Below are positions 35,904 to 44,893 of a stretch of 64,000 nucleotides of DNA, in pieces (the first letter of the stretch is position 1; each line of letters opens with the position of its first letter). Where the stretch lies: NCBI GenBank assembly GCA_014650415.1, contig BMUX01000014.1, positions 1 to 64,000 of the forward strand, written 5' to 3'. Under the pieces are notes generated by a model, which was given only the letters and a program-made list of their open reading frames with translations, had not been told where the DNA came from and did no database searches. Made by a program: the position numbers and the translations under genes. The DNA comes from Streptomyces spiroverticillatus. GTDB lineage: Bacteria > Actinomycetota > Actinomycetes > Streptomycetales > Streptomycetaceae.

Positions 35904-36619
35904 GGAACCGAGGAAAGCCCCCGGAACTGGTCGGATCCGGTGGGAACGGCGCACGCGTGAACTCGGGCCGAGCGCGCTCGTCGTGGACATGGCCCGGCCG
36001 GATCGGCGCGGCCATTGTGCATGTCGCGCTCCTGGTGCTCGGGCCTTGCTTCCTCTGCCTCACGGTCGCCCTGCCCTTCAGACTGCCCATGGACTACGAG
36101 GGCTTCCTCGTCAGCCGCAGCCGCCGTGCTCGCCGTCTTCCCCCTTCATCAGCCGACTCGCCGCTCCGACGCCGACGGTCAAACAGATCGCGTACCGGAG
36201 GTCGGGAGCCGGCAGGCGAGCCCGGCCTCGCGCCTCGCCGCCGGCCGCTACCGAGTGGGCTCGGCACGAGGGGTGTGGTCGGAATTCCGGCTGAACGGCT
36301 GCCGGAACAGTGCGGCAGTGAGGTCCGGCAGGTGTCGGGCCGACCGTGGCACGGCGTGCTCTTCGCGCCGCAGTCGTAGGGGAGCCGGCGGTGTGAGATG
36401 CCCGTGCGGCTGCCCTGCCTGTCCGTCTGTCGTCACCGCGTGATTCCATTGCCGTACGGCAATAGTTGAGGTAGAAACGGCTCTGGCGTTCCGGTCGGTC
36501 CGCAGTCGTTCCAGGAGTGAGGGGCGCGGGATGAGCATCAGCAGCGGAACTCCACGGCCCACGGCACTGGTGGTGCGGTGCACCGGTGGCTTCCGCACCG
36601 CGTGCAGAGGAGCTTCGCG
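35904..36619. other. Gene-poor stretch with a possible decayed small membrane gene
   Basis: From GTG 35957 one frame reads 'RIGAAIVHVALLVLGPCFLC' followed by LTVALPF, one hydrophobic span. After ~55 residues it loses coding character. No ribosome binding site. I regard it as a possible remnant only. The last 40 bases carry GAGGAG for the phosphatase at 36620. Confidence 0.35.
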
Positions 36620-37927
36620 ATGACCGCCGGAGAACCTCCGGTGCGTACGGGCGCCTCGTGGAACACGCTGGCTTCGCTGCGGCAGGAAACCAGGCGACTC
36701 GCCACGTTCTACCGTCTCCCCTCGGAGACCGTCGCACGGCTCGTGCTGACGGTGAGCACGCTCGCCGCGAATACCCTGCGCGAAGGGGGCTCCGTCACCC
36801 TCGACACCGCAACCGACGCGGCAGCGCCTGCGTCCGCCGGGCATGTCCGCCTCACTCTGGCGGGCCTGTGCGCCGGAAGCGAGCCGGTACAGGTGGAACT
36901 CCCCCTCCTCCCCCTCCCGCCGACGCACACCTTGCCGCACTCCGTCTCGTGGCAGCTCCCCCTGCCGGACCGCAGCGGCCCCTTCCTCCCCGCTCCACGG
37001 CCCGGGCTGCCGTCGGGTCCGGACGCCGACAGCGACGCCGAGGCCTACGAGACGGAGCTGCGCGCCGCGCTGGCGCGCCTGGACCGGCTTGCGCACCAGC
37101 AGCAGCTCCTGGAGGACGAACTGTCGGAGACGAACGACGGCGTACTCGCCCTCTACCTGCAACTCGAAGAGCGGGAGGAGCAGTTGCGGTGGGCCCAGGG
37201 CCAGACACTGCTCGCGATGGAGGATGCGCTGCGCCCTGCCGCGGTGTCGGTCGCCGGGCTGGAGCTGGCCGTCCACTACGCGCCGTCCGACCCGGCGGCC
37301 CCCACCGGTGGCGATCTCTACGACTGGTTCCAACTGCCCGACGGCACGGTGCACATCACCGTCGTCGACGCACTGGGGCACGGGATAGGCAGCACCAGGA
37401 GCGCCCTGTCGGTGACACACGCCGTGCGCACGCTGGCGCTTGAGGGACATCCGCTGGACTCGATCGTGGCGCGCGTCGACCGTCAGCTCTCCCCGCTCCT
37501 GCCGGGTCTGCAGGCCACGGTGCTGCTGGCCCGACTCGATCCGGGCACCGGTGCCCTCACGCTCGCCGGCGGCAGTCATCCCCCCGCCCTGCTGCTGCGC
37601 GCGCATGAAGGAACCGCGAGCTACCTGTCGGTACGCGGGCGAGGGGTGGGGTATCCCCTGCCGGGCAGCGACCTCCTGCGCCACGAAACACTGGCACCCG
37701 GAGATCTCCTCGTCCTCTACACGGACGGGCTCACCGAAAGCCGCCGCGACCCCATCGACGGCGAGGCCCGGCTGATCACCGCTGCCCGCAAGCACGCGGC
37801 GCGGCCTCTGCGGGAGATCCCGGCGGCGATCGCCGCCGACATGCACACCGTCGTCCTGCACGCCGACGACACCCTCGCCCTGGCCCTGCGCCGCACCCCG
37901 TCCCACCGCAGCGGCCCGGGCCAGTAG
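36620..37927 (+). CDS. SpoIIE/PP2C-type serine phosphatase, 435 aa
   Basis: ATG 36620 follows GAGGAG by seven bases. Residues ~10-110 resemble an anti-sigma/ATPase-like (HATPase_c) relic: 'LATFYRLPSETVARLVLTVS' then 'SVTLDTATDA'. Residues ~155-210 are a coiled coil. From ~225 the SpoIIE phosphatase is complete, with metal-binding acids in 'PTGGDLYDWF', 'VVDALGHGIG' and 'HADDTLALAL'. Such proteins dephosphorylate anti-anti-sigma factors and so release stress or developmental sigma factors. No cognate STAS or anti-sigma gene lies next to it. Confidence 0.85.
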   Translation: MTAGEPPVRTGASWNTLASLRQETRRLATFYRLPSETVARLVLTVSTLAANTLREGGSVTLDTATDAAAPASAGHVRLTLAGLCAGSEPVQVELPLLPLPPTHTLPHSVSWQLPLPDRSGPFLPAPRPGLPSGPDADSDAEAYETELRAALARLDRLAHQQQLLEDELSETNDGVLALYLQLEEREEQLRWAQGQTLLAMEDALRPAAVSVAGLELAVHYAPSDPAAPTGGDLYDWFQLPDGTVHITVVDALGHGIGSTRSALSVTHAVRTLALEGHPLDSIVARVDRQLSPLLPGLQATVLLARLDPGTGALTLAGGSHPPALLLRAHEGTASYLSVRGRGVGYPLPGSDLLRHETLAPGDLLVLYTDGLTESRRDPIDGEARLITAARKHAARPLREIPAAIAADMHTVVLHADDTLALALRRTPSHRSGPGQ

Positions 37928-38039
37928 TCGCCCTCCGGGGGCCTCGGCCCTCCCCCTCCTCGGAGCACCGGACGGCCGGTCTTCTCGCGCGGCAGAGCGT
38001 GCGCCCGGCATCGCCCCGGCGCCACAAAACATTTGCCCT

Positions 38040-38068
38040 TTGACAACAGTGCACGTTGGTAACATTCT
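38040..38068 (+). promoter_or_regulatory. Possible sigma-70-like promoter
   Basis: A perfect TTGACA at 38040-38045 is followed 17 bases later by CATTCT, in a locally AT-rich stretch that stands out. No clear gene begins downstream on this strand, so the hit may be fortuitous or drive a short transcript antisense to the MarR gene. Confidence 0.25.
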
Positions 38069-38186
38069 TACGTCTGGTTTCGGGAACGTCGCCATCCATC
38101 AGCAAGGCGGCAGTCCGCCTCCGCGCAGGACGAGAGGAGTCGGAGTGCGCCAACTCACCTGCCCCGCTGTGGTGTTGCCTCGGGGA

Positions 38187-38777
38187 TCAAGCGATCCGGG
38201 AAGCACGGCTGTGAGGACCCGTCAGATTCGCGGCCTGGCGTGTATCCGCAGGTCTTTCGCTCCCGTCGTCCCCCGGATCCAGCTCGGGGTTCGGGGCCGT
38301 GGTCGGCCGAGCGGCCGCGCGTGCGCCGGCGGCGTCGTGAGCCTTGCGGAACGCGGTCAGTCCGCGGGTGAGGGCATCCAGCTCCTGCGGTGTCATGGCC
38401 GCGAGCGTCGAGGCGAGCTCCTGTTCGCGGTGGGCCCGCAGTTCGCCGAGGTAGCCGCGGCCGAGCGACGTGAGCCCCAGTGTCACCTCGCGGCGGTCGG
38501 TGCTGCTGAAGGAACGGTGCAGGTAGCCGATGGCCTGGAGCCGGTCGCACAGCCGGCTGACCGAGGACGGTCGCGCCCCGAGACGGCGGCCCAGCTCACG
38601 GTGGTTGATCCCGTCCCGCTCGTCGAGGATGTAGAGCACGCGTAGCTGCGACGTGGACACGGGTGCGGTGGGAACCGCGTCCCGGCCCCGTTCCCACAGC
38701 ATCTCCAACTGCTCGACCACCTCTCGTGCCACCCCGGCGGCCGCGCCGCCCGCGGGGTGTGCAGCAGCCGGGTCCAT
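38187..38777 (-). CDS. MarR-family transcriptional regulator
   Basis: 196 residues from ATG 38777. 'LEMLWERGRDAVPTAPVSTS', 'RVLYILDERDGINHRELGRR', 'LGARPSSVSRLCDRLQAIGY' (recognition helix) and 'RSFSSTDRREVTLGLTSLGR' (wing and dimer helix) are the MarR winged-helix blocks. A disordered, charged tail of ~40 residues follows. It is divergent from the phosphatase gene at 38900, with a perfect palindrome in the 122-base gap; auto-repression and control of the phosphatase are likely. Confidence 0.85.
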   Translation of the reverse strand: MDPAAAHPAGGAAAGVAREVVEQLEMLWERGRDAVPTAPVSTSQLRVLYILDERDGINHRELGRRLGARPSSVSRLCDRLQAIGYLHRSFSSTDRREVTLGLTSLGRGYLGELRAHREQELASTLAAMTPQELDALTRGLTAFRKAHDAAGARAAARPTTAPNPELDPGDDGSERPADTRQAANLTGPHSRASRIA

Positions 38778-38858
38778 TCTCCGCACCGTAAATCTCCGAT
38801 TCCGCCCGTCGGCGTCCCTGCCGACCGGGCGCTCAGTCTGCCCGTCACACTGTACGAA

Positions 38859-38875
38859 GGTCGAACCTTTCGACC
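38859..38875. promoter_or_regulatory. Putative MarR operator (7-3-7 palindrome)
   Basis: GGTCGAA-CCT-TTCGACC is a perfect inverted repeat in the short divergent region, 25 bases ahead of the phosphatase start and 82 bases ahead of the MarR start. Overlapping it, AAGGT-CGA-ACCTT forms a second palindrome. The size and place are those of MarR operators. Confidence 0.55.
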
Positions 38876-38899
38876 CTCCGAGAAAGGTCCCCACCTTCC

Positions 38900-40156
38900 A
38901 TGGACCGCTTCGCCACCGCCGCTCGGGCGCTGCACACCGCAGCCCCCCACGCCCTTGTCGACACGGTCCGTGCCGTCTGTGCCGACCAGTACGGGGCGAC
39001 AGAGGTCGATCTGTGGATGGCGGACTACGCCATGACGATGCTCCAGCCCGTCACCGTCCCGCCGTACACCGCACAGCCCGTCCCCATCCGCAACAGCGAT
39101 CCGGGCCGCGCGCTGGGATCCCAGCAGCCCTTCGTCTGCAAGGCCCGCTACCCGAACCCGCCCCGCGCACACCTGTCCCGTCCGGCGAAACCACTGGCCA
39201 AGACGCCCGAAGCCGGTCCGGCTGTCACGGCCCACCTGCCCGTCAGCGTCCGCGGCGACCGCCTCGGCGTCCTGTCGGTCACCCTCCCCGAGGGCGACGA
39301 CTCCCCGCAGGCACTCGCCGAGCTCGCGCAGCTCGCCGATGTCCTGGCCCACGAGCTCGTCGTCGCCGACCGTGACACCGATCTCTACCTCCAGGCCCGC
39401 CGGGCGACCCGCCTCACCCTCGCCGCCGAGATGCAGTGGCAGCTCCTGCCCGGGCGTTCCTGCACCCGCCCCGAGTACACGCTCGGCGCCCAGCTGGAAC
39501 CCGCGTACGCGATCTACGGCGACAACTTCGACTGGGCCACCACCGCCGACACCCTCACCCTCACCGTCACGAACGGCATGGGAGACGGCATCAAGGCGGC
39601 TCTCCTCACCAACCTCGCCGTCAACGCGCTGCGCAACGCCCGCCGCGCCGGCCTCACCCTCGCCGACCAGGCCGCGCTCGCCGACCAGGCCCTGTACGCG
39701 GAACACCAGGGCGCCCAGCACGTCGCGGCCCTGCTGTTCGAGTTCGATCTCGCCACCGGGGCCTTCGAGGTCATCGACGCGGGCTCGCCAAAAATCTGGC
39801 GGCTGCGCAAGGGCGTGGTCGAACCCATCGAGCTGGAGCCCCAGCTGCCCCTCGGCATGTTCGAGGACACCCCCTACATTCCCCAGCACCACCGCGTCGA
39901 GCCCGGCGACCGGCTCCTGATCGTCAGTGACGGCGTCTACGCCTCCACCTCGGAGGACGGCGAACTCTTCAGCGCCCGCCCCCTCACCCGCGTCCTCTCC
40001 GAGACCCGGCTGCTCCCGGCCACCCAGGTGCCGCACGCCGTCCTCGACGCACTCGCCGCCCACCGCGTGCCCGGAGCCGACAGCGACGACGCCATGATCC
40101 TGTGCCTCGACTGGCACGGACGCTCTGCGGACGGGGAGAACACGCACACGACGTGA
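38900..40156 (+). CDS. SpoIIE/PP2C-like phosphatase with altered metal site, 418 aa
   Basis: Starts at ATG 38900. Residues ~15-165 form a GAF-like sensor ('YGATEVDLWMADYAMTMLQP', 'VSVRGDRLGVLSVTLPE'). From ~175 ('RLTLAAEMQWQLLPGRSCTR') the SpoIIE domain follows. Two acid positions differ from active members: 'PVGGDFYD'-like sequence reads 'AIYGDNFDW', and the usual V-D-x-M-G-H-G reads 'TNGMGDG', with Asn for Asp and Asp for His. The last acid ('DSDDAMILCL') is kept. Activity is therefore uncertain, and it may work as a sensor or with other metals. It is probably controlled by the divergent MarR. Confidence 0.8.
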   Translation: MDRFATAARALHTAAPHALVDTVRAVCADQYGATEVDLWMADYAMTMLQPVTVPPYTAQPVPIRNSDPGRALGSQQPFVCKARYPNPPRAHLSRPAKPLAKTPEAGPAVTAHLPVSVRGDRLGVLSVTLPEGDDSPQALAELAQLADVLAHELVVADRDTDLYLQARRATRLTLAAEMQWQLLPGRSCTRPEYTLGAQLEPAYAIYGDNFDWATTADTLTLTVTNGMGDGIKAALLTNLAVNALRNARRAGLTLADQAALADQALYAEHQGAQHVAALLFEFDLATGAFEVIDAGSPKIWRLRKGVVEPIELEPQLPLGMFEDTPYIPQHHRVEPGDRLLIVSDGVYASTSEDGELFSARPLTRVLSETRLLPATQVPHAVLDALAAHRVPGADSDDAMILCLDWHGRSADGENTHTT

Positions 40157-40203
40157 TTCCCTGGACGGCGGCTGAGTGCCGGCCTCCCGAGACGGCCGAC
40201 CGC

Positions 40204-41472
40204 TCACTTTCGGCACGGAAACGTACAGGCACCGCGCGCCGCATCCGAGGACGGCCGCACGGAAGATGCCCTTGCAGGGCCGAAGCGCTGTGCGCTGTCG
40301 TGAAGTTCAGCGAGGTCGAGCGGCGGCAACCGGGACAGCTCGCTGCTCGCTGATGCCGCGGCGGCCCGGTAGCGGGAGGTACCGAGGAGGTACCGAACGG
40401 CCTCGGTGATCGCCTCGCGGGTGGCTGCACGGCTCAGAGCGCGACCCAGCCCGAGACCGGCGAAAGCGGCCGCGTTGTCGGGCTGGTCGGCGAGCAACCC
40501 CAGGACCAGCACGGGGGTCGAGCCCTGGACCGCGTCGAGCAGGGATGCCCGCCCGCCGTGCGTGACGAACAGGTCCGCGCGACGCAGCAGCGCGGGCTGT
40601 ACGACGTGCTCGACGATCCGCACGCCGGGGTGCGCGCGCTGGAGGCGTCCGGCCAGGGGGCCCGCCGACACGATCACATCGCAGTCGACGGCCGCCAAGG
40701 CGGCCAGGATTTCGCCGTACAGGCCCTCGACGACGGTACGGAGACCGGGCATGGCGGTGGTGAGGGTGCCGAGACTGACGTAGACGAGCGGGCGGGCGGC
40801 CCCGGCGCGGCCCTCGTGCACCGCGGCGTCCGTCTCCCGTGCCGTACGGTCCTCGGACGCCGAGCCGGTGCGGTGTGCCGCGAGGGTGCGCCGCACTGCG
40901 CGGATGCCGGGCGGAGGAGTGGCGTAGAACCACGGAACGGGCGCCGGGGTGAGCAGTGGCGGGAGCGCCGGCGCGCCGAGCTGCCCGTACCGCTCATGGA
41001 GGGGGGTCAGCGCGGGTGCGACGTCGGTGTCCCAGAGGTCGAGGAGCAGCGGGCCCAGGCCGTTGTCGGCGGCGACCAGCGGCAGGCCGAGAGCGCGGGC
41101 GGCCACGTGCGCGCCGAGATCGCTGCACTCCGCGACCACCAGGTCGGGCCGGGCCCGCGTCCACGCGGCCAGGAGGTGCCTCGTCTTCGTCGCGGCCCGT
41201 TCCGGCCAGAGGCGGCCGAAGACGTGCCGGTTGAACTGGTCGTTCCCATGTCGCGTCCACGTCTCGCTCGCCGTCCGCTGGACGACCGGGTCGCAGGTCC
41301 AGTCCGTACCGGCCCGCTGGAACTCCAGGCCGCGCCGCAGCGCCGCACCGCGGAACATCACGGGGCCGTGGAGGACGGTGCGGTGTCCCTGGCGGAGGGC
41401 GGGGCCGATGACGTAGTCCAACGCGGAGACGTGCGAGGGGACGGGTTCGGCGGTGAGCGCTATGTGCAGCAC
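40204..41472 (-). CDS. Glycosyltransferase, GT1/MGT-like
   Basis: 422 residues; GTG 41472 is the likely start, since 'LHIALTAEPVPSHVSALDYV' is the N-terminal donor-acceptor entry helix of the family. The C-terminal half has the UDP/dNDP-sugar site: 'VYVSLGTLTTAMPGL', 'IVEHVVQPALLRRADLFVTHGGRASLLDAVQGSTPVLVL' (shown in blocks) and 'ADQPDNAAAFAGLG'. It resembles macrolide and antibiotic glycosyltransferases. No aglycone or deoxysugar genes are adjacent, so the role may be resistance or tailoring of a compound made elsewhere. Confidence 0.8.
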   Translation of the reverse strand: MLHIALTAEPVPSHVSALDYVIGPALRQGHRTVLHGPVMFRGAALRRGLEFQRAGTDWTCDPVVQRTASETWTRHGNDQFNRHVFGRLWPERAATKTRHLLAAWTRARPDLVVAECSDLGAHVAARALGLPLVAADNGLGPLLLDLWDTDVAPALTPLHERYGQLGAPALPPLLTPAPVPWFYATPPPGIRAVRRTLAAHRTGSASEDRTARETDAAVHEGRAGAARPLVYVSLGTLTTAMPGLRTVVEGLYGEILAALAAVDCDVIVSAGPLAGRLQRAHPGVRIVEHVVQPALLRRADLFVTHGGRASLLDAVQGSTPVLVLGLLADQPDNAAAFAGLGLGRALSRAATREAITEAVRYLLGTSRYRAAAASASSELSRLPPLDLAELHDSAQRFGPARASSVRPSSDAARGACTFPCRK

Positions 41473-41780
41473 GGCGGTGGGCCTTTCGACGGTGCGGAGG
41501 CATTCAGCAGGCCGGGCCTGCCACGCCGACCCGAACGCGGCCGAGTCTGTGCGGCGGTGCGTCCCGGAGGCCAGGCACGGCGGGCAGTACGGGATACCGG
41601 AACGCGAGAACGGCCTCTGACCTGCTCGTACGTCGACGGCCTGGAACGCCCGAGTGGAACGGCGGTCCGCCGGGGACGCCGTCCTCCATCGGCCGCAGCA
41701 GACGCGGTGGGGCGACTCGGCACGAGGTTCGGGATGCGGGCGCGGGCAGTTGCTCGTCCCCTCATCCGTTGGAGGGAACT
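41473..41780. other. Divergent intergenic region
   Basis: About 300 bases between the glycosyltransferase and the small ORF ahead of the lipocalin. No gene or clear repeat was found; promoters for both directions must lie here. Confidence 0.4.
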
Positions 41781-41924
41781 GTGACCGCTGAACCCCCGTT
41801 CCGCATCCGGCGGACCGCCGGTGTGAGAAGACGGAGGCAAACACGGGAAGGCAGAAAGGCGCGGCTCCGCACCGGGCGCCGGGCCGATCGGCCTTCCGAC
41901 GAACCGAGTGGAGTTCCCCGATGA
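41781..41924 (+). CDS. Arg-rich 47-aa upstream ORF coupled to the lipocalin gene
   Basis: GTG 41781 sits four bases after a strong GGAGGG. The frame runs 47 codons, about a third Arg/Lys (starts VTAEPPFRIRRTAG), and its TGA overlaps the lipocalin ATG in an ATGA. Because the lipocalin has only a weak ribosome binding site of its own, translation could depend on this ORF. The peptide itself resembles nothing known. Confidence 0.4.
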   Translation: MTAEPPFRIRRTAGVRRRRQTREGRKARLRTGRRADRPSDEPSGVPR

Positions 41925-42568
41925 CACCAGTGCGTACCGCGCCCCGTACAGCTCTCGTCCTTGCCGCGGCACTCACCTGCGCACTCCCGGCCACCTCCGT
42001 CGCCGCGGTGCCACCACCAGCCTCCGCGTCCGCGGTCGAAGCGCCCCGCGCCTCTGCCTCGACCACCGAACCGGTATCTGTCGGGACTCTCGACGTCCGG
42101 CGCTACCTCGGCCACTGGTTCCAGTTCGCCGCCGTACCGCGCCCGTTCGAAGCCAAGTGCGCGAAGAACGTCCACGGAACGTACGGGCTCACACCTTCCG
42201 GTTCGCTGTCCGTACGCAACGGCTGCACCACCTGGGAGGGCCGGGCCAGCTCCATCCGGGGCCAGGCCAAACCCCTTGACGCCACCGGCTCACGGCTCAA
42301 CGTCTCCTTCGTCCCCGCCGACGGCGGTGGATACGTGCACGGCGAGAACGCCAACTACATCGTCGTCGGGCTCTCCGCCGACTACCGCTGGGCCGTGATC
42401 ACCGACAGCGCCCGCAGGTCCGGTTTCGTCCTGTCCCGCACCCCGTACCTCACCCCGCGACGGCAGCACGCCGCACGGCAGGCGATCCGCGCGGCGGGCC
42501 TCGACCCGTGCACGTTCCTGACGACCCGTCAGGACGCGGGCTCCCGTACGGTCACACCCTTCTGCTGA
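41921..42568 (+). CDS. Exported lipocalin (Blc-like)
   Basis: 215 residues from ATG 41921. A signal peptide lies in residues 1-29, followed by an Ala/Ser-rich spacer to ~48. The lipocalin signature is 'RYLGHWFQFAAVPRPFEAKC' then 'HGTYGLTPSGSLSVRNGC', with later strands 'SRLNVSFVPADGGGYVHGEN', 'YIVVGLSADYRWAVITDSAR' and 'GFVLSRTPYL'. It matches the bacterial Blc group, which binds fatty acids or lysophospholipids. It lacks a lipobox, so it is a free secreted form. Four to five cysteines may form disulfides. Confidence 0.85.
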   Translation: MTPVRTAPRTALVLAAALTCALPATSVAAVPPPASASAVEAPRASASTTEPVSVGTLDVRRYLGHWFQFAAVPRPFEAKCAKNVHGTYGLTPSGSLSVRNGCTTWEGRASSIRGQAKPLDATGSRLNVSFVPADGGGYVHGENANYIVVGLSADYRWAVITDSARRSGFVLSRTPYLTPRRQHAARQAIRAAGLDPCTFLTTRQDAGSRTVTPFC

Positions 42569-42870
42569 GACCGTCGGACCCGAGAGGCCCAAGAGGCCCA
42601 AGAGGAAGGAACAGCGGCGCCGTACCCCAGGAGCGGCGGGGGCGGGGGCGGTCGAAGACGGCGTCGACGCCTTCCCCCTCCTCTTCAGCCTTCCCCCTCC
42701 TCGGCGGCACGTAGACCGGGCTGCGTGCGTACGGACGATCTTCCGCCTGCGAAGTCGCCAACCGCCCTGCGGATAAGCGGAGTTGCGCCCCGGGGCGACT
42801 GGAGGCCCCCGTGACGGGGTACAGCGCGAGAGACCAGTGATGCCGCGTGCCGGAGAAGGGCGACCACGCC

Positions 42871-43500
42871 ATGAAGACAACCACCGCCAGGGGCCCGGCG
42901 CGCGTGCTCCTGACCCTCGCTACCGCCCTCGCGGCCGCAGCCGTGCCGTGCGTCAGCGCCTCGGCCGCCGCCTCAACTCCGCCGGACCAAAAGCCGGTTG
43001 AGCGGACCGACGGGCGGCACGGCTGCCCCTACGCCTATTTCGATCTGGGCGAGACCCTCATCCACACCGCCGAGGACGGCAGTACGGACTTTCGCCCCGG
43101 CGCGTACGCCCATCTGCGGGCCCTGCGCGAACGCCACATCAAGGTGGGCCTGATCACCAACGTGCCGCCCTCCTGGGGTGCGACCGACGCCGAGCGCGCC
43201 GCACGGCTCAAGCTGGAGGTCGACGCCACGTGGAAGGGCTCGGTGCCCTTCGCCTGGGCGGACTTCGGCGACCGGATCTACACGCCCCGCACCGAGGCCG
43301 AGCGCAAGCCCGCGCCCGCCCTGTGGCAGCGGGCGAAGGCGCGCTCGGGCGGGTGCGCCGTGGTGCACCAGGCGGAGACCGCCGAGGAGGTGCGGGCGGC
43401 TGCCGCCCAGGGGTTCGTGGCGTACCAGGTGGGCCTCCCGCACCGGCCGGGCTTCCTGCCGGTGCCAGTCATCGAACTCCTGGGCCGGGTGCGCGGCTGA
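42871..43500 (+). CDS. Secreted HAD-like protein with incomplete catalytic motif
   Basis: 209 residues from ATG 42871 (GTG 42847 is possible but would hide the signal peptide). Residues 1-33 are a signal sequence ('RVLLTLATALAAAAVPCVSA'). HAD motifs: 'YAYFDLGETLIHT' corresponds to D-x-D-x-T with the second Asp replaced by Gly; 'VGLITNVPPSW' gives motif II; 'ERKPAPALW' gives the Lys of motif III; 'AETAEEVRAAAAQGF' is where motif IV acids would fall. HAD enzymes are usually cytosolic, so an exported one lacking the general acid is unusual. It ends 16 bases from the convergent MFS gene. Confidence 0.65.
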   Translation: MKTTTARGPARVLLTLATALAAAAVPCVSASAAASTPPDQKPVERTDGRHGCPYAYFDLGETLIHTAEDGSTDFRPGAYAHLRALRERHIKVGLITNVPPSWGATDAERAARLKLEVDATWKGSVPFAWADFGDRIYTPRTEAERKPAPALWQRAKARSGGCAVVHQAETAEEVRAAAAQGFVAYQVGLPHRPGFLPVPVIELLGRVRG

Positions 43501-43516
43501 CCTGCTCGCGCCGTGG

Positions 43517-44893
43517 TCACGGCGGAGCCGGGCGGCCGCCGCCGGCCGTGGCCCGGCGCTCCCCCGTGGTCTGTGCCGCTTCCGCCGCTTCCGCCGCGCG
43601 TGACGGTCCGTACCGCGATTTTCGTACGACACCCGTGCGCAGCAGGAGTTGGAAGACCCCCAGCAGCGCCACCGTCACCAGGGCGCTGTGCCACAGCAGC
43701 GCGTCCAGGTGCCCCGCCGCCAGGTACGCGCCCGCGGCGACCGCCGCCAGCGCGCACACGGCGCGGTCCACGATGCTCTCGACGGACAGCAGTGTGGCGC
43801 GCGGGGCGTGCGCGGGCACCGCGTCGTTCACCAGCTTGCGCTGGATCGGGTACGCGAACCCGGTGGCCGCCGCGAACAGGCACAGCAGCGCCACCACCAC
43901 CCACGGACCGCCCAGGGTCATCGCGGCGAGCGTGCCCGCGAGGGCGAGGCTGAGCAGCGACACCCACGCCACCGGCGACAGCCGCCTACTCAGCCACTGC
44001 GGGCGGGCCGAGGCCACAGCTTCGGCGACCGTCATCGCGGCGAGCACTCCGCCGTGCGAGGCCTCGGCGATGCCGTGGTCGAGCAGGATCGGCTGGAAGA
44101 GGTTGACCTGGCAGATCCGGGACAGCGTGAACACCGCCACGCCCTGCACCATCACCATCGCCAGCCACGGTGAGGTGACGACGCAGCGCAGTGCCGTGCC
44201 CGCGTCGCGCAGGAACGCGCCGCCCCGCCGTCCGCCGTCGGAGCGGTCCGCGGCCCTCTCCCGGCCGCCGTCCGGACCGGCGAGCCGGGGCAGGGCGACC
44301 GCGCAGGCCACCGACCCCGCGGCGCTGGCGGCGCTCAGCACGTACGGCGTGGAGTGCGCCACCGCCATCAGGGGGCCCACCAGCGGCCAGCACACGACCT
44401 TCGCCGCCAGGCCCAGCGCACGGGCCGTGCCCTCCGCCCTCAGGTAGTGCGCGTCGCACTTCTCGGCCCGCAGCCCGTCGTAGAGATAGGCGCTGGCCGC
44501 GCCCGAGGTGAGCGAGCGGCCCGCGGCGATGGCCAGGAAGTGGATCAGGAAGCCGGTGTAGGAGGCGGCGAACACCGGGGCCAGGTTCGCGGCGGTCATC
44601 ACGACCGCACCGGCCCGCAGACAGTTGCGGGTGCCGATCCGGTCGGCGATCAGACCGGTCGGGATCTCGAACAGGCAGAACGCCACGTAGTAGATGCTCT
44701 GGATGCCGAAGATCTCCGTGTCGGAGAGCCCGGCCGCCTTCTGGTACGCGTAGAAGACCGGCATCCACCACAGCAGGTTGAACAGGAGCTGGAAGCCGTA
44801 GTTGAGCCGGATGATCCGGCGGGCGGTGGCGGTGAGTCCGCCGCCGGCCGCCGCCCGCCGTTCGGCGCGCCGGGACGCGGGGCCGCGCCTCAC
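43517..44893 (-). CDS. MFS transporter (third gene of ATP-grasp operon)
   Basis: 458 residues. GTG 44893 overlaps the stop of the dikinase-like gene by four bases (GTGA), so the two are coupled. There are twelve hydrophobic segments, with 'LIADRIGTRNCLRAGAVVM' as the loop 2-3 MFS motif and 'PIQRKLVNDAVPAHAPRATL' in the second half. The first ~35 residues are a basic cytosolic extension. It is probably the exporter for the product of the two upstream enzymes (inference from operon context). Confidence 0.85.
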   Translation of the reverse strand: MRRGPASRRAERRAAAGGGLTATARRIIRLNYGFQLLFNLLWWMPVFYAYQKAAGLSDTEIFGIQSIYYVAFCLFEIPTGLIADRIGTRNCLRAGAVVMTAANLAPVFAASYTGFLIHFLAIAAGRSLTSGAASAYLYDGLRAEKCDAHYLRAEGTARALGLAAKVVCWPLVGPLMAVAHSTPYVLSAASAAGSVACAVALPRLAGPDGGRERAADRSDGGRRGGAFLRDAGTALRCVVTSPWLAMVMVQGVAVFTLSRICQVNLFQPILLDHGIAEASHGGVLAAMTVAEAVASARPQWLSRRLSPVAWVSLLSLALAGTLAAMTLGGPWVVVALLCLFAAATGFAYPIQRKLVNDAVPAHAPRATLLSVESIVDRAVCALAAVAAGAYLAAGHLDALLWHSALVTVALLGVFQLLLRTGVVRKSRYGPSRAAEAAEAAQTTGERRATAGGGRPAPP

